NCBI GenBank assembly: GCA_022704885.1
Contig: JAKJFO010000218.1
Location: forward strand, 1 to 6,726
Length of the DNA stretch: 6,726 nt
Source of the DNA: Candidatus Rifleibacteriota bacterium
Lineage (GTDB): Bacteria; Riflebacteria; Ozemobacteria; Ozemobacterales; Ozemobacteraceae
Direction of reading: 5' to 3'
The notes under the pieces are model-generated. The model searched no databases, was not told the origin of the DNA, and worked only from the letters and a program-made list of their open reading frames with translations. The position numbers and the translations under genes were made by a program. Positions 1-5,223 of the stretch are shown in pieces. Numbering within the stretch: position 1 is the first letter of the stretch; each line of letters starts with the position of its first letter.

Positions 1-621
1 TTTAATGTGAACGTTTCCGAAATCATGCATAAAATCATCGGTATACCGATTTCCGAAATATGTCTCTCAGAAATTATTCAGGATCTCTTCAACGGTGCAC
101 GCCGACATAAGATAAAAATTCCCCCCGACTGTTATCTGATGGGAAAAGCCCTGCTGACAGTTGAAAGTGTGGCGCGTAATCTAAACCCCGATATGAATAT
201 CGAAACTGCCATAACCCCACACTTGAAGCGCCTCATGATCATGCGCAACACTCCCGCGCGGGTCGGCAAGCTTCTTTGGCGCCGACTGAGCGAAGCTGCG
301 GATATCATGGGCGATCTGCCCGAACAGGCTTCTGAAATATTAGCCTTGATGCAGCACAGCAAGCTGACTTTACGGGTAGAAACAGTAGAACATGGCAGTA
401 CTATGATGCAAGTCGAGAGACTGATCGGTAAAATAATTGCGGCGATCATTGTTGCCGCGCTAGTCCTGAGCTCCGCCATGTTTATCACGTTCTCGAAGAT
501 TGATTACCTGATAATGGGAGTTCCTGCGCAACTGGTTCTAGGTGTCGCCGGCTATCTGGTTGCCGCACTTTTAGGTATACACATGGTCAGACAGGTTATT
601 CGCCAGACCGATAGAAGCTGA
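1..621 (+). CDS. ubiB: ABC1/AarF/UbiB-family protein kinase-like, C-terminal part (5' end outside window)
   Basis: The frame is open to the left edge, so this is the 3' part of a longer gene; the GTG at position 7 is internal and not a start. About 206 residues are visible. The segment with PPDCYLMGKALLTVE, followed by NLNPDMN and then RVGKLLWRR, matches the C-terminal helical part of UbiB/ABC1 atypical kinases. The family's ATP-binding KxGQ and catalytic motifs would lie upstream and cannot be seen. Two hydrophobic segments near the end (about residues 140-161 and 169-194, counted from the GTG) are the paired C-terminal membrane helices typical of UbiB. UbiB proteins act at the inner membrane in ubiquinone or other isoprenoid-lipid biosynthesis or handling. 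Bacteria often carry more than one ABC1 kinase, so the symbol is a family-level call. A terminator follows 145 bases downstream. Confidence 0.85.
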   Translation, partial: FNVNVSEIMHKIIGIPISEICLSEIIQDLFNGARRHKIKIPPDCYLMGKALLTVESVARNLNPDMNIETAITPHLKRLMIMRNTPARVGKLLWRRLSEAADIMGDLPEQASEILALMQHSKLTLRVETVEHGSTMMQVERLIGKIIAAIIVAALVLSSAMFITFSKIDYLIMGVPAQLVLGVAGYLVAALLGIHMVRQVIRQTDRS

Positions 622-641
622 TGAACTACTGGAGGTACTTC

Positions 642-761
642 TCAAGAATAGTGACAGTTACACTTGGGATTTTGGCACTTCATACGCACCAGCTTTATCG
701 AAACCGAAAAGCGTCTCTGTCGATAACCATTGCGCCATAATCGGCTGTCACAACTGGGTCC
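642..761 (-). pseudogene. zinc-ribbon fragment resembling a transposase N-terminus (remnant)
   Basis: The minus strand translates, between two in-frame stops, to about 39 residues containing SCDSRLWRNGYRQRRF, then KLVRMKCQNPKCNCHYS. The order is Cys-containing loop, L-W-R-N-G-Y-x-x-R, a basic strand, then C-x4-C and an aromatic-Ser end. This is the layout of the N-terminal zinc ribbon found in several transposase families, where the usual start is CPxCGS followed by LxRHGxYxR. The first cysteine of the expected pair is replaced (GPSC) and a TGA stop follows the ribbon, so it cannot be functional. It is antisense to the ubiB 3' untranslated region. The assignment rests on pattern similarity from memory; the exact family is undecided, and a chance resemblance is possible. 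Confidence 0.4.
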
Positions 762-765
762 TGAC

Positions 766-790
766 GCCCCTTATAATCACAGGGGCTTTT
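766..790 (+). terminator. intrinsic terminator downstream of the ubiB-family gene
   Basis: GCCCCT (766-771) pairs with AGGGGC (781-786) around a 9-base loop, and TTTT follows at 787-790 with more T shortly after. The T-run is on the + strand only, so it most likely ends ubiB transcription, although it lies 145 bases past the stop codon. Confidence 0.7.
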
Positions 791-850
791 AAATTTTAGT
801 CAGGATTACTTCGGCGAGAATGCTGATGTCTTTATACAAAGACGACGGCT

Positions 851-869
851 AAAAAAGCCCGGCACAGGC
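851..869 (-). terminator. short intrinsic terminator after the orphan gene end
   Basis: On the minus strand GCCTG-TGC-CGGGC (positions 869 to 857) forms a 5-bp stem with one G-U pair and a 3-base loop, followed at once by TTTTTT (856-851). It starts 4 bases after the TGA at 874-876, the spacing expected of a real gene end. The stem is short, so strength is uncertain. Confidence 0.45.
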
Positions 870-873
870 AAAA

Positions 874-990
874 TCATAAACGCCCACCGTCAATGAAGAT
901 GAAGTCGACAACCTTGCCGGCAGCGGTAAATACCCGTACGCTGCGCCCTTCGAAAGCTTGCAGAATCGGACCGCCGAGTTTGCTTTGCGT
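874..990 (-). pseudogene. 3' remnant of an unidentified gene
   Basis: A minus-strand frame gives LGGPILQAFEGRSVRVF, then TAAGKVVDFIFIDGGRL and a TGA stop, directly before a terminator hairpin. The alternation of hydrophobic and polar residues (VRVF, KVVDFIFI) looks like genuine beta-strand coding sequence. Upstream the frame is closed by a TAA about 40 codons before the end, and there the ISAs1 transposase remnant begins in another frame. No ribosome binding site precedes the possible TTG at 993. I read it as the tail of a gene whose 5' part was lost, perhaps at the insertion point of the mobile element. The family is not recognised. A very small intact gene is the alternative, but unlikely. 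Confidence 0.35.
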
Positions 991-1158
991 CAATTGTTAT
1001 CAGACAACCTTCGATCGATAATGTGTCGAGCAGTTTCGGAATTGCAGTTATAAGAAAGACCTGTTCTGGCGATTAAGAGCAAACAGTTGCACCTCATTCC
1101 AACCATCTGCAACGGAGATTACTGCGCAAATAGTCATGGCAATGATATCTGCAGCAAG
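986..1158 (-). pseudogene. ISAs1-family (H-repeat-like) transposase remnant, internally deleted and frameshifted
   Basis: Two pieces on the minus strand belong to the same transposase family. The first (from about 1158) contains DIIAMTICAVISVADGW then NEVQLFA, which corresponds to the conserved N-terminal helix of ISAs1/H-repeat transposases (recalled form: TICAVISGAEGW). The second, in another frame, contains LITAIPKLLDTLSIEGCL then ITIDA, which matches the segment before and including a catalytic aspartate (recalled form: NEITAIPELL, then TxDAMG). In intact proteins of roughly 350-380 residues these pieces are separated by on the order of 100 residues; here they are joined within a few codons near 1050-1065. 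The sequence after TIDA is lost (KQT instead of MGCQ). It is therefore dead, with most of the gene missing. Family assignment is firm, exact ends are not. Confidence 0.75.
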
Positions 1159-1315
1159 ATACAAGTTCATTAAAGAACAATCCCGATCAAAACTTACATA
1201 GATTTAAAAGCAAGTTTGCGTTTGCCGTGACGAATTCTCAGTGCTGGCAAGCAAAAATTGGCCAGGCCGATAATTGATGGGGCGGGAAAATCAAGATGTC
1301 GTATGGAAAGTGAAA

Positions 1316-1348
1316 CGGCCTGCCAGTTTCATTGGCAGGCCGCTTTTT
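1316..1348. terminator. strong hairpin terminator, probably bidirectional
   Basis: CGGCCTGCCA (1316-1325) pairs perfectly over 10 bases with TGGCAGGCCG (1333-1342) around a 7-base loop. CTTTTT follows on the + strand; on the minus strand the stem is followed by TTTCACTTT. It lies about 25 bases beyond the stop of the minus-strand gene at 1368 and most plausibly ends that gene, while also blocking + strand read-through from the left. Confidence 0.8.
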
Positions 1349-1367
1349 GCTTGTAAAAGCTGAAGTT

Positions 1368-2657
1368 TTAGCGGTGGCTGAAGGTCAGTAGTGCGTCTTC
1401 GGGAGACTCAACCTGCACCTGAGCTCTGAAATCACGGGCATCATTCACTTTTTTAGCCAGAGCTCTGGCTACCTGCTCGGCAGTCGCGCCTTTTGAGGTC
1501 ATTACCGTGAAAATGCGGCGATTTTTCTTGCTGTAGTTGGTATTGCCAAAGGCATCGGTTGTCGGTGCCTTGTCGATATCGAGAGTGAACCGCACGCTTC
1601 GGGCGTAATCGCCAACCTGCATTCCCATGATGTCGTAAGCCGGTTCAGGACCATCGGCAATTCCTGTAATCTTAAGGCTGTTCATGCCGATTTCCAGCTC
1701 AAAGCCCTTGTCAGAAGCGCTGGCCTTGATTTCGATTTCAGTGGCGGAGCTTTCAGATCTTGCTGCAGCTGTGCCCATATAGAGAACGGGTTTGATTTCG
1801 GCAGGGTTACCACCGTTGATTGCCAGAAAATTATTGATTTCGGTATTTATTATCTCGATGTCTTGGCGCAGCTTTTTGCAGGCCTGGAGCCAGACATCGG
1901 GATCGGATGACCTGGAATTCCACATTTCAACTACCGCAGCTTTGCAGGCCGCTTTGAAATACTTGATAGAAAGACGAAGGCGCCAGGCAGGCATGCCAAT
2001 GAGGCCACCGACACCAACTTTGGTGGAGGCAATTCCGGCGGCATTGCCGACTTCACTGAGGGCCTGAGCGGCATTCTTCCAGATTTCTCTGGCCTGATCC
2101 GGCTGAATTGTCGAAGGCATTTTTACCAGTGCAAGTTTTTCCTTTACCGGAACAAAGCCTTCCTGGATATGTTTGTGCCAGATGTTGTCGAGTGGCAACA
2201 TTTCTGGAACGGTCCACAAGCGCAGTTCGGCAAAACCTTTGTCGGCAGCGGCGGCAAAGTCTTTGCAGAGAAACTCAAAAACCTTTTCGTTACCCGACTG
2301 GTCAGCATATTCATGTGATGCGATCTCAAGCCGCTTCATAAAGTATCTGGCGCTGAATTCAACACCGGTTGGTAATTTATTGGAATTTATGAATTCCGCC
2401 ATTACCCTGCTGCCTTCAGCAGATCTTCTGGCAGCCGTTTTGTAAAGCTCATGATAACTGGCATTTTCGAGACCCTGCGGGCGAACTTCGGGAAATCCGG
2501 CCTTCGCTCCGAATGGCAGCAGTAACTCGCGAATTTCAGCAGTGCAGCTGGCAACTGCATTCTCTATCTTTTGTGCTTCCTTAAGATCAACAGCCTGAGC
2601 TATGCCGCCCATGAAAAGCGAACACAACATCAATACCCAGACAAAACGTATCCTCAT
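1368..2657 (-). CDS. exported protein of unknown function, 429 residues
   Basis: I chose the ATG at 2657, not the upstream ATG at 2675, because GGAGAG lies 5 bases before it and the product then begins with a textbook signal peptide: MRIRF, a hydrophobic core, and cleavage after AQA at residue 22. There is no lipobox, so a soluble periplasmic or secreted protein is expected. The mature protein is mostly helical up to about residue 290, with a Gly/Ala-rich stretch near the middle (VGNAAGIASTKVGVGGLIG) and four cysteines that could form disulfides. It then changes character into a beta-rich C-terminal part of about 130 residues (FELEIGMNSLKITGIADG, then RSVRFTLDID). I do not recognise either half as a named family. 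The gene has its own promoter and terminator, so it appears monocistronic. Confidence 0.85.
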   Translation of the reverse strand: MRIRFVWVLMLCSLFMGGIAQAVDLKEAQKIENAVASCTAEIRELLLPFGAKAGFPEVRPQGLENASYHELYKTAARRSAEGSRVMAEFINSNKLPTGVEFSARYFMKRLEIASHEYADQSGNEKVFEFLCKDFAAAADKGFAELRLWTVPEMLPLDNIWHKHIQEGFVPVKEKLALVKMPSTIQPDQAREIWKNAAQALSEVGNAAGIASTKVGVGGLIGMPAWRLRLSIKYFKAACKAAVVEMWNSRSSDPDVWLQACKKLRQDIEIINTEINNFLAINGGNPAEIKPVLYMGTAAARSESSATEIEIKASASDKGFELEIGMNSLKITGIADGPEPAYDIMGMQVGDYARSVRFTLDIDKAPTTDAFGNTNYSKKNRRIFTVMTSKGATAEQVARALAKKVNDARDFRAQVQVESPEDALLTFSHR

Positions 2658-2662
2658 AATTT

Positions 2663-2668
2663 CTCTCC
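2663..2668 (-). promoter_or_regulatory. ribosome binding site deciding the start at 2657
   Basis: GGAGAG on the minus strand, 5 bases from the ATG at 2657. It lies inside the extra codons of the longer frame starting at 2675, which argues against that start. Confidence 0.8.
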
Positions 2669-2689
2669 ACATCAAGATTCTATCAACAG

Positions 2690-2717
2690 ACTATATCACA
2701 CGCAGATTTCAAGGCAA
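2690..2717 (-). promoter_or_regulatory. sigma70-type promoter of the exported-protein gene
   Basis: On the minus strand TTGCCT (2717-2712) and TATAGT (2695-2690) are separated by 16 bases, close to the consensus of a housekeeping promoter. Transcription would start near 2683, leaving a leader of roughly 25 bases before the ATG at 2657. Confidence 0.6.
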
Positions 2718-2722
2718 TCGAG

Positions 2723-2740
2723 CGATCAGAGAACGATCAG
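2723..2740 (-). repeat. tandem 7-bp direct repeat just upstream of the promoter
   Basis: CTGATCG occurs twice on the minus strand (2740-2734 and 2729-2723), starting 11 bases apart, about one helical turn. The nearer copy ends 5 bases upstream of the -35 hexamer, the usual place for an activator site. The regulator is unknown and chance is possible for a 7-base repeat. Confidence 0.4.
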
Positions 2741-2787
2741 TATCAAGAGCGACTACAATCTCAGCAAGGCTTCTTCTGCAATAATTT

Positions 2788-3606
2788 TCAATCAGCGAAA
2801 ATCAGCGGATCGATGCGGTAATATTTTTTGAGCTCTTCGAAAAGTTCCGGGTGCCTTTCCTGCATTTGCTCAGGCTTTTCAAAGAATGTTTCGGTCGCTA
2901 CGGCAAAGAATTCTGCCGGATTGGTCGCACCATATTTATCCATGAGTGTTTTTTTGAAATTTTGCTTTCGCTTCTTCAATTCTTTGTATTCATGCCCCAG
3001 AACTCTCGCCCAGGAGGCATAGGAAGTTGAGCCATGCAAAACTGGAGCGCCGTTTCCGGCACCTGACTGCTGATCGAGTTGATGCGCGAATTCATGAAGA
3101 ACAACGTCCTGGCCATCACTGGTATTTTTTATGCCGTGAAGAACGTCATCCCATGCCAGAATGACTTCTCCGGTCATCCAGGACTCGCCCAGTCTTACAG
3201 ATTCTTCGACGGTTCCGTCTGGTTGCTGGCTTTTGGCAACATAGGTACTGGGATAAACCAGAATCACCTTTAAAAGATTGAAAAAGGAGCTTTCGTCATT
3301 CAGAAGCAGAAGCGATGCCTGGCCGCTGATAGTAAGTTTTATTTCATCGGTAATTTCCTGACCGGCGCAGCCTTCAAATCTGACTTCATCGAGAAAAACC
3401 AGAATTTTACCGTGCAGCATAGCCTTCAAATCAAGGTTTAGCCTTGAATAAAAAGGCAGGCGTTTTTCGAGAATCTCAACAAACGGAGCAGGAAAAGGCT
3501 CTTTTATGATTTTCTTGCGGCGAATATCCTTTTTGATGTCGGCATAGAATATCCAGACGATAAAAATAAGTCCGGCGCCGATTATGATATACAGGGGCAA
3601 GGTCAT
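2788..3606 (-). CDS. mtfA: MtfA-family zinc-dependent peptidase with N-terminal membrane anchor
   Basis: The ATG at 3606 is chosen because GGAGGG precedes it by 3 bases; the longer frame from 3672 has no such signal. The 272-residue product is close to the roughly 265 of E. coli MtfA. Residues about 2-22 form a hydrophobic helix followed by a basic stretch (KKDIRRKK), so the enzyme is probably membrane-tethered with its body in the cytoplasm. The family core follows: ITDEIKLTISGQASLLLLN, the ILVYPSTY strand, then the zinc motif HEFAHQLD (H171, E172, H175) and NPAEFFAVATETFF, where E232 is the likely third zinc ligand. In enterobacteria MtfA is a metallopeptidase that binds the glucose repressor Mlc; no Mlc or PTS gene is in view, so the physiological role here is open. 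Upstream lie an extended -10 promoter and a hairpin in the leader. No convincing terminator follows the gene. Confidence 0.9.
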   Translation of the reverse strand: MTLPLYIIIGAGLIFIVWIFYADIKKDIRRKKIIKEPFPAPFVEILEKRLPFYSRLNLDLKAMLHGKILVFLDEVRFEGCAGQEITDEIKLTISGQASLLLLNDESSFFNLLKVILVYPSTYVAKSQQPDGTVEESVRLGESWMTGEVILAWDDVLHGIKNTSDGQDVVLHEFAHQLDQQSGAGNGAPVLHGSTSYASWARVLGHEYKELKKRKQNFKKTLMDKYGATNPAEFFAVATETFFEKPEQMQERHPELFEELKKYYRIDPLIFAD

Positions 3607-3609
3607 TTT

Positions 3610-3615
3610 CCCTCC
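3610..3615 (-). promoter_or_regulatory. ribosome binding site deciding the mtfA start
   Basis: GGAGGG on the minus strand, just before the ATG at 3606. It falls inside the longer frame from 3672 and supports the shorter protein. Confidence 0.8.
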
Positions 3616-3624
3616 AACAGAAAC

Positions 3625-3657
3625 AAAAAAAGTCAATTCTGAAATTACGGAGAATCG
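3625..3657 (-). promoter_or_regulatory. possible attenuator hairpin in the mtfA leader
   Basis: On the minus strand CGATTCT (3657-3651) can pair with AGAATTG (3640-3634) over 7 bases, including one G-U, around a 10-base loop. Two bases later comes a run of seven T (3631-3625), and the ribosome binding site lies 9 bases further on. The shape is that of a weak intrinsic terminator between promoter and gene. The stem is A/T-rich, so it may have no function. Confidence 0.35.
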
Positions 3658-3714
3658 GCATCCCAATCTCATCCATGAGAATTTGATAATCTTTCGGCCG
3701 AGTCGCAGTAAGGC

Positions 3715-3725
3715 ATTATATCATA
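3715..3725 (-). promoter_or_regulatory. extended -10 promoter of mtfA
   Basis: The minus strand reads TATGATATAAT, which is a perfect TATAAT hexamer (3720-3715) with the TG extension one base upstream. No good -35 is seen at the right distance, which is normal for extended -10 promoters. The expected start near 3708 gives a leader of about 100 bases, which contains the hairpin at 3625-3657. Confidence 0.65.
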
Positions 3726-3805
3726 TTTACAGATATTTCCCGGGCGTTTATCTTTGTGCTATCATGGTGCCGGATACTATGCCAGAAAAGTGTAGCCCTG
3801 CCTTT

Positions 3806-5200
3806 TCACAGTGCCGGTAAAGGCCCGAAGGAACCGCCCTGTATGCCTCCTCCGGCATCGAATTCTATGATTTTTGTAGCCGAGGCATTATAAGGAAAGG
3901 GCATAGAAGTAGCAGGTTCGACAGGCAAAGGTGCGCCATTGAGTAGCTCGAGCTCGCCCAAAGAAGCTGGGGATGCGCCATGTTCGATCTGCCACGATCT
4001 TAACAGAAGAGAAAGTATGGCAAGGTTGAGCAGCTGTTTTGCTTTTGAATCAAGTTGAATCAAGTCCGTAAGCTTTATCAAAGACTGCTCATAGTAGACA
4101 TACCCTCTGATAAAATACGCATCAGGATAAAACAGATGAGGTAACAGCAGATTCATATTTAACCAGTAATAATCTCTGTATTCTTGCCATATTGCATCGA
4201 ACAGCCTTGCCTCTGGTAAAGACTTTATAATCGGCATTCTAACAATATCAACTTTATCAGCACGCAGCTTATTGATAAACCGTCTGCTGCCGTGACTGGC
4301 AAGCGATTCCGTGAGACGACAGGGGTAAAGACTACGCCAGTTTTCCTGTATGATTTCGTTATTTATACCCTCTCTTGTCAAACAATCCGCCAGACTGGGT
4401 GTGTCTGAGGCCAGGCGCTGCAGTTTCTTGACCCAGTCGCGGATTTTTTGTGGCGGCATTTCAAGATCGTCGACGATCTCAAGAATGCCGTATCCGGCAA
4501 TGATTCTTATGCTGTCAGCAACTGATCTGGCAAAGCTTTCTGCGATTGGATTCCCTTTCTCCAGCTGCAAAGCTACGACATAAATTCCGCACATGATGCC
4601 GAGAGCTGATGCATGATCACCTTCGCGCATAGCTTTGTGTGCCAGAGTGTAAGCGAACTTGCCGAAATTTCTGGCCAGATAGCAAACTTCCTCTGAATTT
4701 ATGGTTCTCAATACCTGAGCGCGAATTTTTTCTATCGGTGTTTGCCCTGACTCAACAATTGCCTGTGATTCTTGAACAAATCTTTGCCGGAACGCCTTTT
4801 CGAAATCTGTCAGGCCGGCATCAGCAAGAATTTTGTAAACCGTATCCTGCTGCTCCTCTGGCAACAAACGCAAATCTGTCTGGATGGAACTAATAGTATA
4901 CCGGTAGTCAATAACATCGAACTTTTCATTAAAGTTACGAAAATCGAAAGTCGCAAGGTCGAGTTCAGTAACTTTGCCATTTTGTTCAACCTGAAACGTC
5001 ATGGATCCAATGATTGCCGGGTTTTTCCAGGGATGATGGAATTCAGCAGGCAGACCAGGATCGATGATGAAAAAATGATTCCACTGCCTTATCATCAGCC
5101 ATATATGCCCGACATGAAGCATAACCAGCAGAATCATTACTGTCAAAAAAGCATAAAAGAAAAGAGATTTTCTTGTGTAATGTCGCTCTGAATCAGTCAT
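3806..5200 (-). CDS. membrane-anchored protein of unknown function with pseudopilin-like C-terminal motif
   Basis: The 464-residue product has a short polar N-terminus and one hydrophobic helix at about residues 13-37, followed by a large domain probably outside the cytoplasm. The middle is helical and unrecognised. Near the C-terminus, about residues 390-436, the order LAILSLLLRSWQIEHGASPASLGEL, spaced before LPVEPATSMPFPY, follows a pattern I know from hypothetical proteins of Planctomycetes and related bacteria: a helix ending in Y/W-x-x-EHG, P-x-SL-x-EL, then LP-x-x-P-x-(S/T)-x-x-P-x-x-Y. That pattern resembles the start of pseudopilin-like proteins. The protein ends with a Gly-rich tail. 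The ATG at 5200 has no visible Shine-Dalgarno sequence. It lies 23 bases after the cytochrome stop with no terminator between, so reinitiation or coupling is likely. Function unknown. Confidence 0.8.
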   Translation of the reverse strand: MTDSERHYTRKSLFFYAFLTVMILLVMLHVGHIWLMIRQWNHFFIIDPGLPAEFHHPWKNPAIIGSMTFQVEQNGKVTELDLATFDFRNFNEKFDVIDYRYTISSIQTDLRLLPEEQQDTVYKILADAGLTDFEKAFRQRFVQESQAIVESGQTPIEKIRAQVLRTINSEEVCYLARNFGKFAYTLAHKAMREGDHASALGIMCGIYVVALQLEKGNPIAESFARSVADSIRIIAGYGILEIVDDLEMPPQKIRDWVKKLQRLASDTPSLADCLTREGINNEIIQENWRSLYPCRLTESLASHGSRRFINKLRADKVDIVRMPIIKSLPEARLFDAIWQEYRDYYWLNMNLLLPHLFYPDAYFIRGYVYYEQSLIKLTDLIQLDSKAKQLLNLAILSLLLRSWQIEHGASPASLGELELLNGAPLPVEPATSMPFPYNASATKIIEFDAGGGIQGGSFGPLPAL

Positions 5201-5223
5201 ATAAAAAAATTATTCAGCAAAAC

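Larger units (their letters stand above)
622..1367. other. gene-free region with decayed mobile-element and gene fragments
   Basis: No intact reading frame is visible in these 746 bases. Read on the minus strand, short stretches translate into recognisable protein fragments broken by stops and frame changes; each is listed separately. Two hairpin terminators and one weaker one also lie here. A further minus-strand open stretch, roughly 1319 to 1195, encodes about 40 residues ending in RHGKRKLAFKSM. It has no start signal and I could not assign it. I see no inverted terminal repeats that would mark the ends of an intact insertion sequence. Confidence 0.6.

Noticed and set aside
132..488. Minus-strand frame of 118 codons opposite the ubiB-family gene
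   Set aside because: It is the mirror of a clearly recognisable UbiB C-terminus, and no ribosome binding site is seen.
1195..1319. Minus-strand open stretch of about 40 codons ending in KRKLAFKSM
   Set aside because: It has no start codon with a ribosome binding site, runs into the terminator hairpin and matches nothing I recognise. It might be another decayed fragment but cannot be supported.
2790..2807. Direct repeat AATCAGCG twice, 10 bases apart, at the mtfA stop codon
   Set aside because: It mostly lies within coding sequence, has no promoter nearby, and is short enough to be chance.
3607..3672. Longer start for mtfA, adding 22 residues
   Set aside because: GGAGGG directly before the ATG at 3606 lies inside this extension, and the extension has no ribosome binding site of its own.
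4772..5191. + strand open frame of 139 codons opposite the anchored protein
   Set aside because: It is antisense to a full-length frame with a membrane helix and continuous protein-like sequence, and shows no start signal or family motif.
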